From: Hygrocybe punicea
Taxonomy: Eukaryota; Basidiomycota; Agaricomycetes; Agaricales; Hygrophoraceae
NCBI GenBank assembly: GCA_963556145.1
Contig: OY744463.1
Coordinates: 3,410,001-3,474,000, forward strand
Length of the DNA stretch: 64,000 nt
Reading direction: 5' to 3'
Both the position numbers and the translations under genes were made by a program. Below are positions 25,287 through 34,114 of the stretch, piece by piece. The notes under the pieces are model-generated. The model was not told the DNA's origin. It did not search any database and worked only from the letters and a program-made list of their open reading frames with translations. Numbering within the stretch: position 1 is the stretch's first letter; the number at the start of each line of letters is the position of its first letter.

Positions 25287-26900
25287 TCAGTTGACAATCC
25301 AGGGTACTTCGAACAAGACAAAGTCGAAAAATTCTTGTTCCAACAGAGATTGATACTCTCCTATAAATTCCTCGCCGCCACCATCGTGTCGGGATTTGGC
25401 ACCTTTTGAGCGTGGGCTAAGGTACGAAAAGTGACTTTGTAAAACAATAAATGTCTTCTTCACCAATTTAGGGTCAGGCTGTGAAAACAGGGTGTAATCT
25501 ACTTAAAACCTAATGTAGGAATGGCACATACCTTTACCGCAATTCCGATGTAATTTGCTGGTAGCCCGTACCGTAATACGCTTTCAACGAAAAGTCGGAC
25601 AGCTTTCAGGTGAACCAAGATTTGAAACGACTCAGAGAAGTTGGTGCGCGATAAGTGAAGGAGTTCCGTCTGTGGACATGATGGGTGATCGGAATGCTTG
25701 AGTGTGCAATTGATTGTTTACCCAAAGTTCTTTCTCTGTTACATCCGCCATGACCAGATCTTCTCGCTGTTTCGCGAGTACTTCTTCCGAGTAAACAAAA
25801 TCCCGCACGATGAACCTAGAAAACGAGGGCATCAGATACACAGACGGACCGACTCAGAGGTCATCTGACTTGTTCTCCCGACATTTCTGCACGAACTCGT
25901 CGTGAACTCTCCGGAACACTACTACGCTAAAGAGAGAGTATTCTTCGTCGAAAGCAACGTGTCTAGGCCAGTAGGTGAGCTAGGTAGAATGACCGCTGTA
26001 TATGCAACGCACGATGACGATCGGGGTACGACCATTGATGTTAAACGTTCATATTTTGAGTTCCAATCTTTCACTTGATTTCTCCAAACCGAGAGATTAA
26101 CGTAAGGTCAAGCCCAAGATAGAGATGAGTGAGGTCTCACTTTGGAACCGCCACAAGCAGTGTCTCCAGATACTCAGAATCTTGGACGAAGTCCTCTTTG
26201 GAGACAACATCCACTAGTGACCGTACAGAAAGATTGCCCCTGGACACCGGCTATCAGGGTGATTCACAAAGGACCGAAAGGCATTCGAACGTCTTTTTAC
26301 GTTGCATCTGCAGCAATGATCCTTTTACCATGTTGTAATTATTAAGTTTCGCTTTCATCGTATTGTCGATGGAAGACATTTCCTTTGGGAGCAGGAGTTT
26401 GGAGGTTAGCGCAGAGGATGCGGTGACACGAACGAGCGAGAGGACCTTGTTCAAAACATCGACCAACTCTCGTAGTCCCTTCTGCACACCATACCGACCT
26501 TCGTTCCATCTCCACCCATTTAAGATGTAATCGTCGACATTCTTCTCGTTGACGAGGACGTGTTGCGCCAGCTTTGCAGGATCGTTGTTCAGCAAATTGC
26601 GCAACGTGTCTACAGTTTTGGCAACAATTGCAGTGAAGAATGCTTCCTGTTTCGGCAGGTCCTCGGAGAGAACTATCAGAAGGTCCAGCGTTCCTGTCTA
26701 TGAAGACGATAGGTGAGAAATAAACAAAATAATCTGCAATGACAAGACACCTTGAAGGACGGAATGCCCAGCTGAGCAATATTTCTTGGAGAGAATGACT
26801 TTGACTGCTGCGATAGCTTTGTAGACAGTTCTTGGACAATGCCATCCGAGTCGCCATCTTGTGGTACAGCAATCAGCCAAGTGCTCTGATCTGAAGGCAT
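25287..26900 (-). CDS. VMA5: V-type proton ATPase subunit C (VMA5)
   Basis: Subunit C links the peripheral stalks of the V1 sector to the membrane Vo sector and is released when the pump disassembles. The protein starts [18 protein letters not shown] at 26900, a form typical of fungal subunit C. Later blocks are [54 protein letters not shown] and, near the C terminus, [24 protein letters not shown], a strong family signature. The last exon ends [23 protein letters not shown] with a stop at 25287-25289. Many small introns break the frame. It is divergent from TUM1, 216 bases away. Confidence 0.92.
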
Positions 26901-27116
26901 TATGGCGATTTCAGCCTGAGTTTCGTAAAAGTCACCTTACAGTAATTACATCTGGGCCTGCCCTGAAGGCAAAATCGCTTTATACAGAGGCCAGGCTAGG
27001 CTTATGACTTATAGCGAGCTACGATTCTGGCGACTGTGATCAGCCAATCACTTGTTGCGGGAACTTGGGATCCCTAAGGAGGCCCGGTCTGCCTTGAACT
27101 CACAACCAACTTGAAC

Positions 27117-28420
27117 ATGTTTCCATGCATCGCCTCTAGGATAATACACCGTTCCATTGTGCGCGTGTCGACTACTAGTACTGCTGCCTATGGGAGGGGG
27201 AGAGCAATATCCACGTCCGTCGCACCCTTGTTGTTGTCTCCTGCTCAGCTTCGGGCGCTTTCTCCTGCACATGTGTCTGTTTTGGATGCGTCCTGGTTTA
27301 TGCCCAACTCCCAGCGTAATGCCTCTGACGAGTTTATATCAAAACGTATCCCCGGCAGTCAATATCTTGACCTGGATGCTGTCGCGAGTCCTCACGAGCT
27401 TGGTATAAAGCACATGATGCCCCAAGCTCGTGTTTTCGCTGATGCGTGTGGTACGTTCTTTTGATATGTGAGACGTATTGCACTTGAGGAGACCACCGAA
27501 TTCACAGAGAAATTCGGCATCGAGCCTTCGTCTCATGTCGTCATGTTCGTGTTATTTGCCACTGAGTACTCGGGACCTAAGGGTGACAAAACACTCTGTC
27601 GTCAGATACGATTCGCTCGGCATTTTTTCTTCTCCCCGGGCCTTGTTCATGTTCAGGGCCTTTGGCCATGACAAATCCAGCGTCCTTGATGGCGGTTTGC
27701 CGCGATGGGAGGCAGAGGGATACCCATTGGAGAATGATGGGCCAGTGGAGATGACAAAAACGAGCTATCCAACACCTCGTCTCGATGTCGCCACCGTCAA
27801 AAGTCTGTTCATAGCCCTTCTATTTCACCTTCCGTCCCTTTTCATATGTCCAGGACAGGTTATGAGCAAGTTGTGTCCAATTCTGCCTTGAATCCTTCTG
27901 AAGATGCAACCGCTCAGATTGTATTAGACGCTCGTACTCTCGGTCGGTAAGCTAGACACATGTTCCATCATCTATTCAAGACCTGACTACTGTATGGCAA
28001 ACACCGAAGGTATCTTGGAAAGGATCCAGAACCGCGTCCCGGACTTTCCTCTGGGCATATCCCGCATTCTTTTTCCCTTCCATTCAACGCTTTCCTGAAA
28101 ACACACACTTCTCCACACACACCCCTACAGTTCACCACGTTCTTGAGCCCATCCGAGATTCACCAGAACCTGGTAAACTCGGTCGGTGTCGAAGAAGCAG
28201 AACTGGTCCTCAAGGGAACGAAATCTGTAATCACGACTTGTGGAAGTGGAATGACTGCGGCCATTTTGTGGCTGGGCTTGAAACTCCTAGGCGCTGAGAA
28301 GGTCGCATTGTACGACGAAGTGAGTTTACTTTGTAATACTCTTGGGCAACGACTGACGTGATTCAGTCCTGGTTTGGCTATGCTAGCAGAGGATCCAGTA
28401 AAATCATAAAGTCTTCATGA
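27117..28420 (+). CDS. TUM1: Two-domain thiosulfate/3-mercaptopyruvate sulfurtransferase (TUM1-like)
   Basis: Tandem rhodanese enzyme that moves sulfane sulfur, in yeast supplying Urm1-dependent tRNA thiolation. The first exon has an Arg/Ser/Thr-rich start (MFPCIASRIIHRSIVRVSTT) compatible with a mitochondrial presequence, then the inactive rhodanese domain: SVLDASWFMP, FISKRIPGSQYLDLDAVA, SSVLDGGLPRWEAEGYPLE. The second domain has VLDARTLGRYLGKDPEPRPG, GHIPHSFSLPFNAFL and the active-site loop TTCGSGMTA, whose cysteine carries the persulfide; CGSGMT is nearer to mercaptopyruvate-type than thiosulfate-type loops. It ends YDE|SWFGYASRG with a stop at 28420. Exon edges around 27460-27660 are uncertain. 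Confidence 0.9.
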
Positions 28421-28827
28421 TTGTCCTACTACTTACTTGGTTGGCTTGTCATCTGTACAATAACAACGCGTATATGCCAAAGAAAAACAACTTTGGAAGA
28501 CGCCTACAGCACCACACACTCCCCCTCACTCGGCACGGCGATTCCCTGACAACATTTGACGTGGAATTATCACGTCATGCGATTCGTGCGCTGTAGCGCC
28601 CGGCATCGTTTCCACAAAAGCCTTTTGACGGTGCGACACTCCGGATAGCGTTGCATTATAAGCCACAGACTCTACGTGGATTCTTAAGTATTGGATAGCG
28701 TATGTTACAATTTGCTTCTGGCGGGATCAGAACGTTTGACCGGTCGAAACAAGGTGTTGCAGCAACATTCGGCTTAGCGATGCGTGCGGCAAACACTAGA
28801 ACCGCTGATACTGTATTCCTCAATTGA
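28421..28827. other. Intergenic between convergent TUM1 and the small orphan gene
   Basis: No coding sequence is supported here. It holds the 3' flanks of two convergent genes. The only structure noticed is a 7+7 inverted repeat at 28557-28577 with arms TGACGTG and CACGTCA around a GAATTAT spacer. Confidence 0.4.
28557..28577. repeat. Short inverted repeat, TGACGTG/CACGTCA
   Basis: Perfect 7-base arms separated by 7 bases. Each arm contains the TGACGT half-site of ATF/CREB-type bZIP factors. It lies between two convergent genes rather than in an obvious promoter, so it could be chance. Confidence 0.4.
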
Positions 28828-29311
28828 TCAATCGAGAACTCCGATGAATGGCGGAGCGCTCCGATATGGTCTTTTGCTCCGTGCAGGGCGACCACTGTAT
28901 TTGACTTCAACCCGATGTTGTTTCGCTTTTCGATAAAGTGTCAATTGCCAACTACATGTCGAGTCAGTGCAGCCGAGGTGCAGGAAGTGTTGGCCAACCT
29001 TTCGAATAAGAGTGCGTTGAAGCCTTTCTTTGCACCGACTTGAAGCAATTGCTGTCTCGCAAACACAAGTGCGTTGCGGAACGCCATGCCCCCTCGCAGG
29101 TGCTCCACATGGAAGATGTATGTCCCACAAATGACAGTTTCACATACAGACAATATATCGAGCTCTAGGGGTGTGATTTTCGGTGAGTTCAAGCGCACAG
29201 GTATGTAACAAGCTACTTGCCTCCTTTCTCGTAGTAAATTGGGACAGGTTCGACCGATCTACTCTCAACGACTTCCCAAGGCAGTTCTCTCCTTCGGAAT
29301 TTCCAAATCAT
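28828..29311 (-). CDS. Small four-exon gene, about 109 residues, unrecognised function
   Basis: No continuous open frame covers this gene, but splicing three canonical GT...AG introns (29165-29216, 29093-29147 and 28952-28998; 52, 55 and 47 bases) joins four exons (29217-29311, 29148-29164, 28999-29092, 28828-28951) into one frame without stops. The protein begins MIWKFRRRELPWEVV, is rich in basic residues, and has a central amphipathic stretch (MAFRNALVFARQQLLQV) followed by LLFESWQLTLYR and VEVKYSGRPAR, ending PPFIGVLD. There is no signal peptide or clear membrane segment. I recall similar short proteins with an ESW-LT-R / V-V-Y-GRPA core from agaric genomes but know no named family. Exon 2 is only 17 bases, which is the weakest part of the model. 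Confidence 0.6.
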
Positions 29312-29815
29312 GGTGAGGGTAATGTGAGAGTCAAGGAGAGACGTTGAATATTAATCCTGTGTCACCTCGTCTGCCCGCAGTCAGTTTAAGTTATGCGATT
29401 GGTAAGTCGGCTGATGTTTTTGTTCGGCTTGGTTGCACCCTGTACGCAGTGACGTGGATCCTGCATGCGCAGTGGATACGATGCCGGATGGTGATAAAAC
29501 ATCCACTCTCATCAAGTTAACGCTGCATTTAGATACTGACTCGACCAGACCCGATATCCGTGATGTGTAAATGATGAGGAATCCAGATTGTCGGGTGTGA
29601 CGTCTCCTGCCGACAAGTAAGTGTGTTTACGTGACGACCACTAGTACCTATATTTGTTCGTGTTAGAAACGGAAGTCATCGCCCCTATCTCCATTAATAT
29701 TGCATCCAACTGCCATCACATATAACTGTCGCAAAAGTGTCAGGAAACTAATATTTGGCTTATTACATGGACCCCGCCGCAGGCTTTGAGGTCACCTCTG
29801 TCTACACCTGTACAA
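29312..29815. other. Intergenic: small-gene promoter and BIM1 3' flank
   Basis: About 500 bases between two minus-strand genes. It should contain the promoter of the small orphan gene. No open frame with family resemblance, RNA gene or repeat was found. Confidence 0.4.
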
Positions 29816-30617
29816 TCAGAAGAACCACAAAACAACTTTAGTAAATCCCAAGCCCAAGACGACGGTGACAAAAGCTGGCATGTCCAACACGTGGTCTACC
29901 CCGGCCTTTTGCGTACTGGCGGGCGCGGTCGACGATGGCTGGGAAGCGGAACCAGTAGACGATGTACCGGTGGCATTCGTGCATGTCACGTTCGAAGGGA
30001 TGGTCGCCGTCTTCGACAGTGTTAGATCTGCACACTGTAAAAGGAACTGTCTCAGCGGCTCGCTGGGTCGATCGCTAGCTCGAAACACGGACCTGGAAAA
30101 GGTTGCCGTCGCCGCCGTCGAATTGAAATTGCAGAGTAACATTCGCTCCATCTACGACACCGCTGACGCCTGCAACGCCCACATCAATCGGAATGCAGAA
30201 CAGTCCCTCCCCGTTTGCCTTGAAGAATGGCTTCACAAGCGTCTTTGAGAAATTGTCGAATGACGTAGGGTCTTGGACAGTCGAAATTGAAACACCCACT
30301 GCGAGTCGAAAAGAGTGAGGGCCGTTAATTCATCGATGAATAGGTAACTGACTTGACCAATCAGTGTGCTCAGAGTTAAAGGTGAAGTAGCCGTTGTCCA
30401 GAGGAAATATGGTCCTGTTACTAACAGCGCTATCAAAGCCGTCTAGGGGCGATGAGTGGGTTAATTTGCCAATGTGAACACTAGAGAGAGCCAAACCACA
30501 GAACGTTGGCTCATCGTCTTCAACGAATGGCCCTCTTGTCACAGGAAATTGGACCTGGAAATGAGCATGAGCGATTGTTGCGAGACCCGTGAGGATCGCG
30601 AGAGTGGAGAAATGCAT
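29816..30617 (-). CDS. BIM1: BIM1-like (X325) GPI-anchored copper-binding protein
   Basis: Extracellular copper protein with an LPMO-like fold; in Cryptococcus, Bim1 works with the Ctr1 importer in copper uptake. A signal peptide (residues 1-18, ending AHA) exposes His19 as the mature N terminus (HFQVQFPVTRG), the expected copper ligand. A 56-base intron inside the cysteine region (donor in TGTG|GTTTGG) joins FC to DGFDSAVSNRTIFPLDNG; a second His follows in NSEHTDW (about mature residue 48). Further blocks are DPTSFDNFSKTLV, GEGLFCIPIDVGVAGVSGV, FQFDGGDGNLFQ and CADLTLSKTATIPSNVTC, giving four cysteines. A Ser/Thr-rich linker and hydrophobic C terminus (FVTVVLGLGFTKVVLWFF) fit a GPI signal. 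The CTR transporter gene lies directly upstream on the same strand. Loss of chitinolytic or cellulolytic LPMO activity is expected for this family. Confidence 0.9.
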
Positions 30618-30703
30618 AATTATCGTCTGGACCTCAGTGTAAGAAGTCTAAATACTAAATACAATAGTGAAAAACTTTTTCACCGTGGCAATAAATAATT
30701 TAC

Positions 30704-30766
30704 ACAGGATTGAAAAAAAAATCGTCGGGAGGCATAGATGATTTATGAAACAGGATTGAAAAAAAA
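30704..30766. repeat. Direct repeat ACAGGATTGAAAAAAAA in the BIM1 promoter
   Basis: A 17-base unit occurs at 30704-30720 and again at 30750-30766, 46 bases apart in the same orientation, within the 245-base interval between CTR (stop 30863) and BIM1 (start 30617). Read on the gene strand the unit is a T-run followed by CAATCCTGT. It could be a paired transcription-factor site, or a local duplication. It does not match the TTTGCTC copper element of yeast Mac1. Confidence 0.7.
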
Positions 30767-30862
30767 TTTCCTCAGGAGGATGATCTCAAATCGAAATTCA
30801 TTCGGTGCATATTATCCATATGACTACTTGAAGTAATTCAGGGGGGATAAGGCGCTTCGTTG

Positions 30863-31452
30863 TCAATGACTCCGTCCGCTGCCCATCCTGCCAAACAGAG
30901 TTTCTCCAATTCCCAGTCCCAAAATGATTGAAATGATGTAGGCTGCTTGGAAAGTCCTATGAGTACGGTGAGAGGATATATGAGGGTCACGGGAAAATAT
31001 TCGACAGAAAAGATAACACACATCACAGCCAGCATGAGGGCATAGCCTAAAAGCACCTGAAAGGCGTGTATTGCCCCCCGTGGAAAGTCGTGAGCGGGGA
31101 TGAATGGTGCAATGACGCGAGAGCTGGGTTGTGCTCGCTGAGGGACTTTGCCGTTGCCTTTTGGAGAGTAGCGAGGCGTTGTCATTGCTAAAGCGCTGGA
31201 ATTACGGCACTCGATTAGGAACGGATAATTAACGGAAAGGGCCAATGAGTACCGATTCCTCCAGCGAGCTTCTAATATCCCGCGCATTGCTGAAAGCCAT
31301 CGCTCGAGCAAACTAAGCAGAATCAGGCCGATCGACGCTCCGGCGATGGCACCTCTCGACGACGGACGCCAGGAGTGAAAGAAAAGTATATCGCCACCAG
31401 AGAAGTGGAGCCATGGTACCATTGACACCAAGGCAGTCGAGTTGGACGCCAT
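30863..31452 (-). CDS. CTR: CTR-family high-affinity copper transporter
   Basis: Trimeric copper(I) importer of the plasma or vacuolar membrane. The N terminus carries MVPWLHFSGGDILFF, the fungal CTR entry block, then TM1 (GAIAGASIGLILLSLLERW). TM2 contains the copper-relay MxxxM motif in GYALMLAVM. TM3 is hidden: the continuous frame runs into an unrelated tail, but removing a 65-base intron (30957-31021) joins MLAVM to TFQAAYIISIILGLGIGE and ETLFGRMGS, with the GxxxG-type packing of the family, and a stop at 30863. A further 57-base intron at 31196-31252 is in frame and likely removed between the cytosolic loop halves, giving about 155 residues. The N-terminal domain has few Met-rich repeats for the family. 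Confidence 0.9.
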
Positions 31453-31946
31453 TTAGATCTAGTTGAATGTGGTAACTTCACAGCCTGAGAGCTTTGCGAT
31501 GTAACACTTGTTTGTGCTTGTTTGGTTATTGTTAACGAGCTCACCTCCAGAAGATTCGATGAATCGAACGGGTTGAAATATTTTGCCCGAGCACGACAAT
31601 TGTCGGCCCGGGCTTGGCTCTAAAACTTCCCCAGCTTCCCCAATTACCGAGAGATAGCAAGACCAGAACCACTTACAGCTAACCAGAGTGTCACCTTTTA
31701 AGTGAGACAAGTGTGCTGAGGACTACGCTCCCACTTGCCCCAGTCACAGAACGCAACACCGGACTAGTACTGACCTGTTACGCCACGCCAGATGAGCATG
31801 ATAGCAAAGCAGATGCATCGGTGGAATGAGGATAAAAAATGGGGATGAACTAGCGACTGAGCCATTTTTGCGGGACCCCAAGACACTTTCACACGCTCGT
31901 GAAAAGAAAAGGAATCTGCCTATTAACTTAGTAATATTTGTGCGGT
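31453..31946. promoter_or_regulatory. Divergent promoter region between CTR and a rhodanese gene
   Basis: About 490 bases between two start codons pointing away from each other. It therefore holds both promoters. No copy of the T-run repeat seen upstream of BIM1, and no TTTGCTC or GAGCAAA element, was found. Small open frames here have no family support. Confidence 0.45.
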
Positions 31947-32560
31947 ATGTTACGAGCTGCACTTTCTGGCGTCAGGTCTAGTCGTGCCTCTGGTCGTATT
32001 GTTAGACCTTCAAACTTGCTTCGATTCAACTCCGTCAAGGCCGATGAGGCATTCAAGAAAGCACGGCGGTTGCACGATGATATGCAACGAGATTGGGATG
32101 CTCCTGTGTTGACGTACACCGAGCTCAAACCAAAAACACAAACACCCAGTCCTGTGAGCTTTGCATTCCTTCTTATTCAGGTGAATTCTCATCTCTCCCA
32201 CGCAGGATACATACTTGATCGATGTTCGGGAACCCGACGAGGCTATCCAAGGCTCCATTCCCTCCTCCGTGAACCTGCCGCTTTCTGTGCTCTCGAACTC
32301 TCTGCATCTTAGTCCCGACGCCTTCAGAGCCCAGCATGGCTTCGAAAAGCCTCGGAAGGACCAAGAAATAATATTTTACTGCAGGACAGGGAAGCGAAGT
32401 GCCACCGCCAGCGACGTTGCGAAGAGGAATGGGTTCACAAAGTGCGTTACGATATACTCTCCTCCCGCGATCATCAGTCAACAATGACGACGGCAGTATC
32501 TATAACTATGTCGGGTCGTGGGTGGATTGGATAGATAACGAGACAAACAGGAAATTATAA
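31947..32560 (+). CDS. Mitochondrial single-domain rhodanese (RDL-like)
   Basis: Thiosulfate sulfurtransferase-type protein with a likely mitochondrial presequence (MLRAALSGVRSSRASGRIVR). The rhodanese domain reads ILIDVREPDEAIQGSIPSSV, NLPLSVLSNSL, and FYCRTGKRSATASDVAKRNGF; the loop CRTGKR supplies the catalytic cysteine and the six-residue loop expected of sulfurtransferases. The last intron ends at GACGGCAG (not at the earlier CATCAG), which gives NIYNYVGSWVDWIDNETNRKL and a stop at 32560. Yeast Rdl1/Rdl2 and human TSTD1 are the nearest types I know. It lies immediately upstream of frataxin on the same strand, 40 bases from its ATG, so the two are tightly linked. Confidence 0.88.
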
Positions 32561-32600
32561 AAATAAGATATTATGCATCGACCCTAACCCCAACATATTC

Positions 32601-33307
32601 ATGCTGCCCTTGGCAAGAAACCTCATTCTCATTCTCGTGAAAACATATCCTCAACGTTTCACAACGGCACGCCGTTTCACCGCATTTGCATCCCCTGCAC
32701 TGGCCTTTTCGTTACATCGTCACCGACGGTCCATAAGAACTTCTCCACAACAACAGGATGTTAGGTTCGGTCATTTGCAGCCCTTCTTGTTAGACCCGAA
32801 ACTGATCCACCCTATAATATAATAAAGCGAGATCTCACTGGAGAGATACCACGAGCTCTCGGACAAGACAATGGACATACTGGTGGATTCTCTAGAAAGC
32901 TTGCTGGATCGTCTTGGGAATCCGAACCTCGAAGTTGAATACCATGTGAGTACACCTTATCTACCCCGACGTCCTATCTTTTGTATCTGTCAACTCCAAC
33001 TCAGAGCGGTGTCTTGACGCTCAACTTGGGTGAGAAAGGCACGTATGTCATCAACAAGCAGCCTCCCAACAAGCAAATATGGCTAGCGTCTCCTTTCAGG
33101 TTTGCTAGCGCCTATGATAACGCTATACCTGACAGAACTGTATTGAGCAGCGGACCGAAACGATACGACTATCTGCCGTGTCATGACGATTGGCACTACT
33201 CTAGAGATGGACGGACGATGGGAGATTTGCTCAATGATGAACTGGGCCAAGCATTAGATCGAAAGATTGAGTTAGGTATTCGTAAAATATCAAAACAACT
33301 GCGTTGA
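32601..33307 (+). CDS. YFH1: Frataxin, mitochondrial iron-sulfur cluster assembly factor
   Basis: Allosteric activator of cysteine desulfurase in Fe-S cluster assembly. The first exon is a basic presequence ([20 protein letters not shown]...[12 protein letters not shown]). Splicing to ATCTCACTGG (acceptor AAAGCGAG) gives [19 protein letters not shown], the first helix with its acidic ridge. The next exon begins [20 protein letters not shown] and [20 protein letters not shown], the frataxin beta-sheet core, and the C-terminal helix is [14 protein letters not shown] 47-62-base intron lies inside [11 protein letters not shown]. All core residues (N, Q, W, W in the sheet) appear present. Confidence 0.93.
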
Positions 33308-33368
33308 ATGAGGTGCTGGTTGCTCCCCGTTCTCAGCAATTTTTGATGGAAACCAATCTTGAACTAAC

Positions 33369-33993
33369 TCAATAAGATCCCTCGGGATTGCTGAGTTCAC
33401 GCCTCCGCGAAAGAAACAATGTCCCTAATAGCCTAGAGGGGTATAATAAGGTGAGCGACTCCTACGCAGGTAACGGTAAGGGAATGAACAAACTTGTTTG
33501 TTTCCTCATATCGCTGCTTGACACGTTCGATTTCGTTCGAAGATATCGCCACCAAGGGCATATCCATATTGCGCTTATCTCGGTCGTATGGCCCGGTCAA
33601 CTTGCTTGGCGGTGATACGGGTTCGCGACTGGGGTCTGGCAGAGGACGACCGGACAAAAGCTCCCGATGCGGGGAAGATGAAGAGAGGATTAGACGGTGT
33701 TGGTGCAGTGTATGCAGGTCATGGAGCAAGCGGTTCGCAGATTTGTACTCCCAGGCCACCTGTAACTGCAAGTCCCCTCTACTTGGACTGCTGCTCCCCT
33801 CCGCGGTGATCGACTCATCGTCACTTTCATCGTCGACATCATGATCCTGTTCTGCACGGATTCCCCAGCCTCTGGCTTTGCCATCGAGCACTGGTGGCAA
33901 CGTTCTCCGTCGCTTATGATAGGGCGGGAGTTGCACGTCTGAGATTTCTGGTGTGGAAGATTGGGGTGAAACTGGTCTTTGCCTTTTCAGCAT
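33369..33993 (-). CDS. Small protein with acidic/basic low-complexity N terminus, function unrecognised
   Basis: The main exon encodes MLKRQRPVSPQSST, a basic patch YHKRRRTLPP that could be a nuclear signal, an acidic stretch DVDDESDDESITAE, then a helical region LLHDLHTLHQHRL and SNEIERVKQRYEETNK. Splicing at AA|GTTTGT to the acceptor CCCTCTAG continues the helix as LLGTLFLSRRRELSNPEGS with a stop at 33369. The C-terminal helix with RYE.TNK...LFLSRRREL looks conserved, whereas the N-terminal half looks disordered. About 190 residues. I do not recognise a named family. The basic/acidic composition suggests a nuclear protein. Confidence 0.65.
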
Positions 33994-34114
33994 CCTGGCT
34001 AGGTGACAGGCCGCGAGTGCAAGAGCAAGTTGCTATAAGTAACCTTATTGGGTGAACAATGACCAATCGCTTACTTAACTAATCGTCGACTCGACCGTGA
34101 CGTTGACTGGTAAC

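Noticed and set aside
28421..28827. Possible gene between TUM1 and the orphan gene
   Set aside because: Frames are short and the only coherent coding block ends at 28828.
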